Below are positions 46,370 to 57,516 of a stretch of 64,000 nucleotides of DNA, one piece after another; within the stretch, counting starts at the first letter, position 1; each line of letters opens with the position of its first letter. Source of the DNA: Dipteronia dyeriana (lineage: Eukaryota > Streptophyta > Magnoliopsida > Sapindales > Sapindaceae); the NCBI GenBank assembly GCA_032871835.1, contig CM065299.1, forward strand, positions 34,026,074 to 34,090,073. Direction: 5' to 3'. A model generated the notes under the pieces. That model was not told the origin of the DNA. It made no database searches and worked only from the letters and a program-made list of their open reading frames with translations. Position numbers and translations under genes: made by a program.

Positions 46370-47570
46370 ACTCCTGATGCCTCGGCCGGGCACCACCCAT
46401 CGCTAAGAAGGGTCTAAGTGTAAGAGCATAGCTGCCATCCAGATCTCGAGACCATAGATTGATCGGGGAAGCCCTCTCATCACCCCTGATGCCTTGGTCA
46501 GGTGACCTCTACCAAGAAGGATCCGAGTGTAAGAGCATAGTTGCCATCCAGATCAAAATACCTGGATATAGCTAGATAGCGCTCCTAATGCCTTGGTCGG
46601 GCTACGACCCCCAAGAAGGGTCTAAGTGTAAAAGCATAGTTGCCATCCAGATCAAAATACCAAGATATAGCTAGATAGCACTCCTGATGCCTTGGTAAGG
46701 CTACGACCCCCAAGAAGGGTCTGAGCTTAAGAGCATAGTTGCCATCCGAATCAAAATACCAGGATATAGCTAGATAGCACTACTGATTCCTTAGTCGGGC
46801 TACGACCTCCAAGAAGGGTCTAAGTGTAAGAGCATAGTTTCCATCCGGATCAAAATACTAGGATATAGCTATATAGTGCTCCTGATGCCTTTGTCAGGCT
46901 ACGACCCCCAATAAAGGCCTGAACGTAAAAACTTAGTTGCCATCCGGATAAAAAAACCAGGATATAGCTATATAGCGCTCATGATGCCTTGGTCAGGCTA
47001 CAACCCCCAAGAAGGGTCTGAGTGTAAGAGCATAGTTGCCATCCGGATCAAAATACCAGGATATAGCTATATAGCGCAATTGATGCCTTGGTTGGGCTTC
47101 GACCTTCAAGAAGGGTCTGAGTGTAAGAGCATAGTTGCCATCCGGATTAAAATTCAAGGATATAGCTAGATAGCGCTCCTTATGCCTTGGTCGGGCTACG
47201 ACCCTAAAGAAGGATCCGAGTGTAAAAGCATAGTTGCCTTCCGGATCAAAATACCAGGATATAGCTAGATAGCGCTCCTGATGCCTTGGTCGGGCTACGA
47301 CTCCCAAGAAGGATCCGAGTGTAAGAGCATAGTTGCCATCCGGATCGAAATACCAGGATATAGCTAGATAGCGCTCATGATGCCTTGGTTAGGCTACAAC
47401 CCCTAATAAGGATCTGAGTATAAGAACATTGTTGCCATCCAGATCTCGATACCAGGATTTAGCTAGATAGTGCTCCTGATGCCTTGGTCGGGCTACGACC
47501 TCCAAGAAGGATTTGAGCGTAGGAGCATAGTTACCTGCTAGATCATGAGATCAGAACAACCAAAAGGTCA
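46370..47570 (+). repeat. 99-bp tandem repeat array in C
   Basis: About twelve copies of a unit containing GATGCCTTGGTCGGGCTACG, AAGAAGGGTCTGAGTGTAAG, AGCATAGTTGCCATCC and ATATAGCTAGATAGC. Successive ATGCC starts at 46588, 46687, 46786, 46885, 46984 and 47083 give a period of exactly 99 bp. It is noncoding. Confidence 0.92.
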
Positions 47571-47885
47571 TCCTGTTACCTTGGCCGAGCCAACCCTGGT
47601 AGGAAGGATCTAGATGGCATAGATGCCTACCAGAATCATTTCGCCAGCTCATCTAAGTACCATAATTCCTGGAAAAGGAACTCTAGGTACCCATATTAAA
47701 CACAAAAGCTTCATCCGACATGATCGAGCAATACGCTCATTTATTTTATAGGAATGAATAGTACCACGGTTCTCTAAAGCCAATCACTGGGAACGATACT
47801 GGTTACTAATAAAAAGGATCAAGCAAAATTTTTCATGTAGTACAAGATCTAGACTCCAACCCCAAATACTTACCGGTGTTCAAGT

Positions 47886-47898
47886 CAAAGGGGACTTC
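47886..47898 (+). other. Polypurine tract of C
   Basis: CAAAGGGGACTTC directly before the 3' LTR terminus TGTTAATAG. D has the minus-strand equivalent CAAGGGGGACTTG at its 3' LTR. Confidence 0.8.
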
Positions 47899-50098
47899 TG
47901 TTAATAGAAAAAATTTGCTAGGGACCAAAGAAGAATTTTCCACTTCTCAGCCTTCCCGCAAGAGTCCAAATTCGGGCTTGTATGATGAGGTATCAAGGTC
48001 CCCGAGGTCAAGCTGCCACGCGATCCTACAGGAGCAAGGCGAGGCCGGCCATACCATCTGAGCATCTCGCACGTGTCCAGGCTTACCAAATAAAGCCCAA
48101 TGAGACAGCGTCAAGCTCCTTATACCAGAATAAAGCCCAAAGCTAGGTCGACGTGAAAGGACCTGAGTCCCTCGACATCAAGGTATCTTATGACACTCTC
48201 CTAGAGCTTGCTACTATCTCTACTTTCACTAGGAGACCTTCAAGGTACCGAACTTGTCTTGCAAATGCACTTCTGCCTCGTTGAGGTATAATCTCGACCT
48301 ATTCGAGCATAAAAGAAAGAAGCCCGTAAAGCCCCGTTGTCACTAAAATCACCAAGCTCCACTGTAGATCCTGGTATGGTTAAATCAAGTAGCAAGAGCA
48401 GTACTCGAGCGTACCTCTACACCACTCCAGAAGTGAGCCAAGGTCACTTGTTTATGGCAAACATCTTACCAAGGCCTGCTAGCCAAGCCCGCTAGCCAAG
48501 CTAGGAAGCCTGCATAATTACGTCAAGCTCCATGATAATGCTCGACGTATCTGAACCAAGCTCCCAACTACAAGGTTTGAACCCAATGGGATATTTTGCC
48601 TCTAAAATGGTTAGCACAAGCTCCATAAGAGGACTAGCATCTAGCTCCGTGACAATCGAGAGGTCCCTAGGGGACCCCGCCAGTGTACTGGATCCTAGGG
48701 TACCCCGCCCTCAAGGAATATCAAATGTCACCTAAGGTAACCTCCATGAAGTACCTCTACAAAATGACATACAGAACTAGAGCTCTCATCTCGGCAATGT
48801 AGAAAGAGAGGATTGACTTCCATGACATTTAAAGTACCATTAATGAGGTCAACCGCATTAATGGAGGCAGTCAACCTAGTTAATGACATGATCAACACCA
48901 TTAATAAGAGAATATTCAACTCTTTAATGACCATCAATAGTCAAAGAGTCCAAGGAGGAAACAAATACCTTTTCCTTCAAGATATCCTCTACAACCGATT
49001 ATTGGGGGTTAACTATAAACAAAAAATCCCGCCTATCAAGGAAGGAAGAGTCCGAAGAGGAAACAATCATATCTTCTCCGAGATAATAGCTACAAGCCGA
49101 TCAACTATATTAAAGGAAGGATCACATTCGATAAGGAAACAAAGACTAATTCAAGAGTCCCGGACTAGATCGCCAAGATGGTTATCATGTATAAATATGC
49201 CTGTAAAAGGCATATTGTGATGGGCTCCGATCAAGGATAGAAGACACATGCTTCATTAAAAGTTCTCTCTACATCATCATTATATGTGTACCCGGATCGG
49301 GAAAATATCGGTCTACATTCGACCACCATTGTAAGCTCTCCGGAGCAACTACGTTTTATTACTTCACCATCCTTGCAATCTCCCTGGAGCATTCTTTGAT
49401 ATATACATAAGGAAGGGTGTTCCTCCTTCCTCTGGATACTGTCTTGGGGTTTTTCAGCATGTGATCACTCGTGATGCTTTTTCCCTTTTGGTCAGTTCAC
49501 CTCCCTCTACAAAAGATTTGTGTTTCTCTTACTTGTGTCATGTGTAATGCATGCGTATATGAGCGCGGGATAGATTCCTACCTCGCTGGACCTAGCACTC
49601 TTATCTTCCTATCCACATGCTAAAATCGCATATCAAGATCAGGAGAAACCACCCAGACCAGCTTGGAGAAAGTCGATGGGCTCTCCTGCATCATCTTTAT
49701 GGCAGAAATCGAGCTCTCCGACACTGGAGCTAGATAAGCCCCCTCTTTACTTGCTATCTAGGTCGGGGAATCATAGGAAGGAATTGGGTTCAAGAACCAG
49801 GCTCTTGGTACCATAACGGGCTCTGACCCCGACCGAGGACCAGGACCAGGACCAGGACCAGGACCAAGATCAACCCCTTCACACCAGCAAGAGAACCTCA
49901 AGCTCCCTATATCTACTTCATAAGCATGAAGCCCGACAGGCGGGATGACTTGTCTCCTACCTCCTGCTTCATCCTCCTTCATATTCATACAAGATCAAGT
50001 CAGGTATCAATGATACCAACCCCGACCACAACCTCCGTGGTAGTGGAATCGAGGGTGTTAATGGGGATTTCTCGTCCTAAACAAATTTCCCATTAAAA
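47899..50098 (+). mobile_element. 3' LTR of LARD element C
   Basis: It is collinear with 40838-43014 over its full length (2200 bp). The terminal CA has become AA (CCCATTAAAA). A GACCAG hexamer run near 49850 is longer than in the 5' LTR (near 42770). The right flank AATAT completes the near target duplication. Confidence 0.9.
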
Positions 50099-50772
50099 AA
50101 TATAGTTGACCTTATTAATAGGGTTTCCTCCAATAATATAGTTGACCTCATTATGGGGTTGACTACCTCCATTAATACGGTTTGACCTAATTAATATGGT
50201 TGACTATCTCCATTAATACGGTTTGACCTCATTAATGGTATCGTAAGTGTCATGAAGGTCAACCCTCTCTTCCTGCGCTGTTTGGAGGAGAGCTCTGGTT
50301 TTATATGTTACTTCGGAGAGGTACTTTATAGAGGTTACCGGAGGTGACGCTTGATATTTCTTACGGGCGAGGTACCCTAGGTTCTAGTACACTGGCGGGG
50401 TCCCCAATGGAGCTAGATCGATCTTGTTGGTCTTCCCATGGAGCTTGTGCTAACCATTTTAGTCGCAAAATATCCTATAGGGTTCCAACCTTGTAGCTGG
50501 GAGCTTGGTTAAGCTATGCCAAGCTTTATCATGGAGCTCGACCTAATTATGCAGGATTCATGGCGGGCTAGCGGGCTTTAATTGGAGAGCCTGAATGCAT
50601 GCAATGTGTTGAGAATGTGTTGATTAGCTCACCCTACTTCTGCAGGGTCGTAAGGTACCTTGACCTAGAGGACCTCGATATCTCGCTACATAGACCCGGA
50701 TTTGGACCTTTGCTTGAAGGATGGAAGGTGGAAAATTCTTTTTTGGTCCCTAGCCAAATTTTGCTTTTAACA
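50099..50772 (-). mobile_element. D 3' LTR, segment c
   Basis: Collinear with about 58863-59555 of D's right LTR: repeated CATTAATACGGTTTGACC units, TGTCATGAAGGTCAACCCTC, and the terminus AAATTTTGCTTTTAACA. The polypurine tract of D follows (minus CAAGGGGGACTTG, 50773-50785). Segments a, b and c together give about 1.9 kb, against 2.04 kb for the intact LTR. Confidence 0.88.
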
Positions 50773-51189
50773 CAAGTCCCCCTTGACTTGAACACCGATA
50801 TGCAGCTGGGTTGGAGTCAGAATCTTATACTACATGAAGAATTATGCTTGTCGCTTCTTACTGGTAACCATAATCACTTCTAGTGCTTGGCCTAACGAAC
50901 CAGGGTACTAGACATTCCTGCTTTTGGAATCTTGGTACATTAGGCGAAGAAGATCCTGATAGGCAACTAAGACCACTTTCTCATCAGGTCTTTATACATA
51001 GGCGAAATATAGGCGAATTTGGCGTATCTGCAAAATAAATGAGCGATGGCTGACCACAGAATGGGATATTTCCTTTGTGGAATTTTCGATGCTCTAGTCA
51101 GTGTAAAATTTGGTAAGCGAGAAAGGTCACAAACCGTATTGCTCGATCATGTCGGATGAAGCTCCAGTGGCTAATCTGAGAGTCTAAAT

Positions 51190-52230
51190 TTTTTGTTCCT
51201 AGAATTGGTAGGCAACTATGCCACCCAGACCTTTCCTGACGGGGTTGGCCTGGCCATGGTAGCAGGATGACCTATCAGTTGTTCTGGTCTCGTGATCTAG
51301 AAGGCAACTATACTCTTTCGCTCAGATCCTTCTTGGGGGAGGTCACAAGACCACGACATCGGGAATGCTAGCCACCCTAGTCTTGGGATCCAGATGGAAA
51401 CTATGCACTTATACTCAGATCCCTTTTGGGAGTGGTTGGCCCTGCCATGGCAGGAGGATGACCTTTTGGCTGTTCAAGTCTCGCGATCTAGCTGGCATCT
51501 ATGCTCTTACTCTCAGATCCTTCTAGGGGTCGTATCCTGACCGAGGCATCATGAGTGCTATATACCTATTTCCTGGTCTCGAGATCTGGATGGCAACTAT
51601 GCTCTTACACTCAGATCCTTCTTGGGGGTCGTATCCCGACCAAGGCATAAGGAGCGCTATCTAGCTATATCCTTGTATTTTGATCCGGATGGCAACTGTG
51701 CACTTACAATCGGATCCTTCTTGAGGGAGGTCACCCTACCAAGGCATCAGGGGTGATGAGGAGGCTTCCCTGATCAATTTCTAGCCTTGAGATCTGGATG
51801 GCAACTATGTTCTTACACTCAGACCCTTCTCGGCGGGGGGTGATGCCAGACTGAGGTATCGAGACAGCTATCTAGCTATTTCCTGGTCTCGAGATCTGGA
51901 TGGTAACTATGCTCTTACACTCAGATTCTTCTTGGGGGTCGTAGCTCGACCAAGGCATCAGGAGTGCTATATAGCTATATCCTAGTATTTTGATCCCGAG
52001 GGCAACTGTGCACTTACCATCAGATCCTTCTTGGGGAAAATCACCTCACCAAGGCATCAAGGGTGATGAGGGGTCTTCCCCGATCTATCCCTGGCCTCAA
52101 GATCTGGATGGTAACTATGCTCTTACACTCAGACCCTTCTCGGCGGGGGGTGGTGCCCGGTCGAGGCATTAGAGGTAGTAAGGGGGCTTCCCCGACCAGT
52201 CTCTAGTCTTGAAGAGATCACTGTAGAAAT
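51190..52230 (-). repeat. 99-bp tandem repeat array in D
   Basis: Inverted relative to C: GGATGGCAACTATGCTCTTA, CACTCAGATCCTTCTTGGG and CGACCAAGGCATCAGGAG recur; adjacent copies at 51591 and 51690 are 99 bp apart. About ten copies, more diverged than in C. It ends in the short AGGGATTCGATCCTGTCCA repeats (52230-52450), which are also inverted in C. Confidence 0.9.
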
Positions 52231-52899
52231 ACTGTGGCGATCCTCCTAGAGGGATTAATCCTGTCCAGAATATTAGGAGGGCTATCTAGCTCTCATAGTC
52301 AAGGTGATATTCCTTGAGGGATTCGATCCTGTCCAAGGCATCAGGAGTGCAGTGTAGCTCTCCTGGTAATGGCAATCCTCACGGAAGGATTTGATCCGGT
52401 CCAGGGCATCGGAAGTGCGGTGTAGCTCTCCTGGTGATGGTGATCACATGAGATCTATTACAGATACCATAATCGAAGGAGATACAAACTCATGGCGAGC
52501 CGATACGAAGTGGAATCAATGCATGGAGGTATCGGTTGATAACAAGTCTCGCTCCATGAGTTGTTTCACGAGGATAATCTATTGAGATGATCTGCATTAT
52601 GAGTGTAGATAGTAGAATGGCTCTCCTCAAAAGTTGCTTTTTATTACGAACTAGGGGAAATTGTCTCACGCAAGGGTCATCGCCCCTCTCACTGGAGTAT
52701 TGAGAAAATATTGAGCTTCTAGTCCCCAAGTGATGTAACCGGTTTAGGAGTCCTCTTGGGGTATATAAGAGTCTTCAATAATCATAATGGAGCTTGAGAC
52801 CCCTACTGTGAACTAATCAGGACCTCTGGGTGCTCCCTGAACGGATCGAGACCTCGATGGCTCCCCAGGGCATTGGAAGGCCCAGTACAAATGAAGAGG

Positions 52900-54900
52900 A
52901 GCCATCGGTATGATAACCTTCGAGAGCAAGCTGGTGTTTGCTAAGGTCGAGCTCATGCAAGCCAAGGAGGATGGTTACTTCTTCACAACCTTTCAGGTAG
53001 AGCTGGCTCTACTTCCCCCCTTAGACTCAAGAGTCATTGATGGATGGAAAAGTGAGGGGACTAAGAACAAAGCTGCTGAGATTGTTGTGTATGTTCCCAT
53101 CGTAGCTGGCAGGTCTTGGGTTACTGAAGCGGACCTGGGCTCGAAATCCCATGGTGCAGTATATGATCAATCTGAAGAGGGAGCTTCTCCCTCAAATAAA
53201 GGCCACAACTGAGGTGGTTGTTTATATGGCAGGTGAGCCCCAGTTGATCCAGAATTAGATGAATTAGATGTTTTAGATGGAGAAAACTTCTCTCTCAAGG
53301 GACGTCAAACCAAAAGAAGGAGGAGCTGACCACGGTAGTGAGGGGCACAGTTGTTCTGAATGAAGACGTGACCAGAATTGAGGCAACCATGGCTAATGCG
53401 CAGGTAACCTGAGAGTGGATCCAATATGCATATGATCTAGAGAGACTTAGGTCCATGAGTCGTGCCATGCGAGGATTGCTCCGAAGGAGGAGGTAAACTC
53501 TTGAGCGAGTGGTTTAAACTTTGCATGGCAGTTTGGCTGCCTTGGAAGCTAAAGTGGGTGCTTCATTTGCTGAAGGACGCTTTTGTGTTGCTTGCTAGGA
53601 AGCTCGAACTCTTCTTCCCTCTGACCTAATCATCATTGGAGGATGGATACCTTGAGCAGATCACAGAGAAAACTGAGAGTTACTTGGGTCCGCTCCGACT
53701 GAAGCTAAACTTTATTGATATGATAGATGCGCAGATGATGAGGAAGACTTAGTTCCTATTTCTGCTTTCATGTCTAGTCGTGTTGGGGTAAGAACTACCT
53801 TAAAGTCCTCTGCTGCTGTAGATGCATAGGGGGCTCTAAGCCCGCCTATCTCTCCATTAGAATCATCCAAAGTAAAGGTCTAGTTTGATCTTTCCAAGGA
53901 AATGGTGGTCCGAACTGATCTGGAAGATATGGGTTGCTACAGTTGTTATGGATGTAGGTGAAGCTTCAAACCTACGTATATGTCCGTCTAAATCTGTCAA
54001 GGATGTAAGGATCTAGATTGCCCTTAACCATGAAGGGGAGGTCCATAGTAAAGCTATAGTGATGGAAGGGGTCCAAATCAATCCAGCTGAAGAGGTAAGG
54101 GACCGAGCTGATTCAGGCTAACACGACTAAGGTGGTAGAGCTGGCTCTAAGGTAGCAGTGCTAGGGGATGGTGGTTCCTGTTCTACCCAAGCAGCAAGAC
54201 CAGAGAGGAAGGAGCTGCCACTGTCGATAAAACTAACCTAAGAGGTGGATCGGGACCACGGTAGCTCGCTAGGGTGATGATTGACCCGGTATAAGTGGAG
54301 TGGAGCTACAGGTATTGTACTAGATATGAGGAGGCTTTAGGACTTGCAGTGGTGCTGCTGCTGCTCCAGAAGCTTTTCCAAGGACGTAGGTGGCCTTACT
54401 GAATATAGGAAGCCTCTTACCCAATCTTGAATTAATAGAAACTCCAGTGGCTTGCTAGGGCGTTGAATGACCCAGTATGAATGGAGCAGAGCCACCGGTT
54501 TGATGCACTTTTGGAGCAGGTTGATGTTGATAAAGTCGAGCTTGAGCAGACCAAGGAGGAGATCATAAAGATAATGCGAGGAGCGATCATCCTAAGAAAA
54601 GCCATGATCAGAGCTGAGGCAACCGCAGCTCAGATGCAGGTAGACAGAGAGCGGATATAGTGTGCATATGATACGGAGAGACTCTAATCCGTGCTCCGTT
54701 CTCCGTTCTCTATGCCTTGTAAGGACTGCTATGAAAATGATCATGGAGAAAGCTGAGAGTTTATTAGGTCCACTCTCACTGAAGCGAGTCCATCTCAAGC
54801 CATAGAGTGTACTGATGACGAGAAGGACCAGGTACCCATCACCACCTTTATGCCAAAACGCACTAGCGTAGAACCTATCTCGTAAACTGAAACAGAGAAA
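52900..54900 (+). pseudogene. Antisense ORF remnant in D, partly duplicated
   Basis: It lies on the strand opposite to D's LTR sense. The open piece 52910-53212 reads SKLVFAKVELMQAKEDGYFF, then TTFQVELALLPPLDSRVIDG. At about 53540-53650 it reads VGASFAEGRFCVAC and LLPSDLIIIGGW, equivalent to the E antisense gene. The segment TRIEATMANAQV..CAYDLERL (53380-53450) recurs as IRAEATAAQMQV..CAYDTERL (about 54605-54690), followed in both by KTESYLGPL-like sequence. That indicates a tandem duplication of about 1.2 kb. Stops are frequent. It is Glu/Ala/Lys rich and coiled-coil-like; its function is unknown. Confidence 0.62.
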
Positions 54901-55099
54901 AAAAGGTCTGTACTGATGCCATAGTAGTGGAAGTGGTCTCGATCGATCATGTCGAAGAGAATATGGTCAAGGCTTACTCATACTGATCCAACCAAGGTGG
55001 TGGAAGCTACCACCGAAGTAACGGTGTTAGGAGATGATGACCTATCCTTCAACCAATCAATGAGACTATGGAAGAAGGAGCTGCTACTGTCGAGGAGAC

Positions 55100-56960
55100 T
55101 TACCCAATAGGTAGATGGGGACCAAGGTAGCTCGCTAGGACGAGTGGAGCTACCGGTATGGTACTGGTCCAGAGGCATGCTTGGGATCTAATGAGTCCCC
55201 AGCAACCGAGAGTAGGCTATAGACCATACTTGAATGAATTGGGGCCGCAGTGATTTACTTGGAAGCTGGATGATCCGATACAAATTGAGAGGAGTTACAT
55301 ACTTGGTACTAGTCTAGAAGCCTGCTTGGGATCTAGGGAGTCCCAAGTAACTGAGAGAAGGCTCTAGACCTCTCCTAAATAAATAGGAATCATGGTGACT
55401 TACTTGGGCGTTTGATGGCCCGATACAAATGGTGATGAGCCACCTGTCCGGCACCAGTCCTGAAGCCAGCTTGGGATCTTGGAAGTCCCCAGCGACTAAG
55501 AGAAGGCTCTAGACCCCCCTCTGAAATAAGTAGGAATCATGGTGACTTACTTGGGCGTTGGATGTCACGATACAAATGGAGAGGAGCCACTTGTTCGGTA
55601 CCGGTGCAGAAGCCTGTTTGGGATCTAGGGAGTCTCCAGCAGTTAATTGAAGACTCTGGACCCCTCCGAAATTAGCCGGGAGCTCATTGCCTCCCTTGGG
55701 CGTTGACTGGCCCGGTATAAGAAGTGAGAAGCCATTGAGCTTTATAGCGGGGATGCAACTCCAGTGGCTTCCTTAGGCATGAAGAAGGCCTAACCAAAAT
55801 ATGGGAAGCTTCTGGGAACTCCTCGATCGAATCGGCTTTGGTGGCTTGGTCGATGAATGACCCAATACACTTGGAGCGAAGCCACCGGTCTGGTACTGGT
55901 CCAGAAGCACATTTGGGATCTTAGAAGTTCCCGGCAACTGAAATTAGGCTCTGGACCATAGCCGAATGGATCGGGGCCGGAGTGGCTCACTTGGGCGTTA
56001 ACAGGCCCGATACAAAAAGTGAGGAGCCACTAGGCCTTACAACGGGGTTGTAACTCCAGAGGCTTGCTTAGGCATGAAGAAGGCCTTACCAAAATGTTGG
56101 AAGCCTCTGGGCTGTCCTCGATCAGATCGGGCTTCGATGGCGTGCTAGGGCGATTAATGGCCCGGTATACATTTAGCAATGCCACCGATCTTGTAGCGTT
56201 GCTACTGCTCCGAAAGGTTGCTTAGGCATGTAAGAGGCCTTACCAAAATGTGGGACGCCTCTGGGTTGTCATTGAACAGATCGGGCTTCGATGGCTTGCT
56301 TAGGCATGTAGGTGGCCTTACCAAATGTGGGAAGCTTTTGAGAACTCCTCGATTGGATCGGGCTTCGGTGGCTTGCTAGGGCTATGAATGTCCCGGTAAA
56401 CATAAAGCGAAGCCACCGATCTGGTACTGGTCAAGAAACATGCTTGGGATCTTTGGAGTCCCCAGTAATTGAAATGAGGCTCTAGACCATGCTGGAATGG
56501 ATTAAGGCCGTAGTGGCTTACATGGGCGTTGATTAGCCCGGTGCAAGAAGTGAGGAGCTCTTTGATCAGATTTGGCTTCGATGGCTTGCTAGGGTGATGA
56601 ATGGCCCGGTATACATTGAGAAAAGCCACCGATCTTGTAGCATTGTTACTACTCTAGAAGCTTGCTTAGGCCGGTAGGTGGCCTTACAAAATGTGGGCAG
56701 CTTCTGAGAACTCCTCGATCGGATCAAGCTTCTATGGCTTGATGGGTGGTGAATTGCCCGGTAAACATAGAGCGAAGCCACCGGTCTGGTACTGGTCCAG
56801 AAGCATGCTTAGGATCTTTGGAGTCCATATCAATTGAAATGAGGCTCTAGACCATGCTGGAATGGATCGGAGCCGTAGTGGCTCACTTGGGCATTGACTG
56901 ACCCGATACAAAAAGTGAGAAGCCACTTAGCTTCTACTAGTGATACTGCTCTAGAGGCTA
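55100..56960 (-). repeat. Composite tandem repeat array in D
   Basis: The inverted counterpart of 43550-44930. GCTTCGGTGGCTTGCTAGGG and GGCCCGGTATACAT.AGCGAAGCC alternate with CATGCTTGGGATCT.GGAGTCCCC and GAGGCTCTAGACCATGCTGG at about 150-230 bp intervals. Two interleaved unit types, as in C, with more copies. Confidence 0.75.
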
Positions 56961-57516
56961 CCTATCTGAGTTGGCTTCTTGGATTCATGAGTTGACCTGC
57001 TACCGCTACCTAGTAGCTTTTGAAGGGCGGATCCGGCGGCATGAGGGGATCCGTATGAACAGGTCGAAGACTAGTGGATCTACTGGATAGGTGATACACT
57101 GATGGCGGAGCAGATTCTGTAACAGAGAAGGAGTGGTACAACTCTAATGTGTAGGAGCTCTCAATGTATCGGAGTAGGTCTGTTGTGGAAGAGCCCTCCA
57201 AGTGCGGAGCTGTTATAGAGGAGCTCTAACGGTAGATGAGCATCTTTTCTTCCTAGAGCTAGTGTAGTAGACTGGTTCCACCAGGAATCCCACGTACAAT
57301 ATTTCTCCACAACAAACAAAACTTGTCAAAGAGCAAAATAAGCACCACAGGCGATGCGTAGACGATATAGACCAGTATGGAGAAAGGACATCATAAACAG
57401 TAAATAATATTCCATGAATAATGAATCTATTACCTCGATTGTATAATGGTACTTATGTAGAGACATAGAGGCTTTCAAAAGGGGTGTGGAAACTTCCCAC
57501 AGACGGTGCCAGAAAG
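56961..57516 (-). other. D leader and PBS-like tract
   Basis: Noncoding leader shared with C. The PBS-like tract (minus CTTTCTGGCACCGTCTGTGG) ends at 57516, directly next to the LTR. No gag frame is present. Confidence 0.8.

Noticed and set aside
46993..47307. 104-codon frame through the 99-bp repeats
   Set aside because: 99 is divisible by 3, so any stop-free frame recurs in each unit; the frame does not persist through the array and has no start context.
46370..47570. CRISPR-like array
   Set aside because: The 99-bp units are directly adjacent with no unique spacers, in a plant retrotransposon; it is an ordinary tandem repeat.
50099..50772. Independent solo LTR to the right of C
   Set aside because: It continues D's LTR exactly where C's target duplication ends and is followed by D's polypurine tract.
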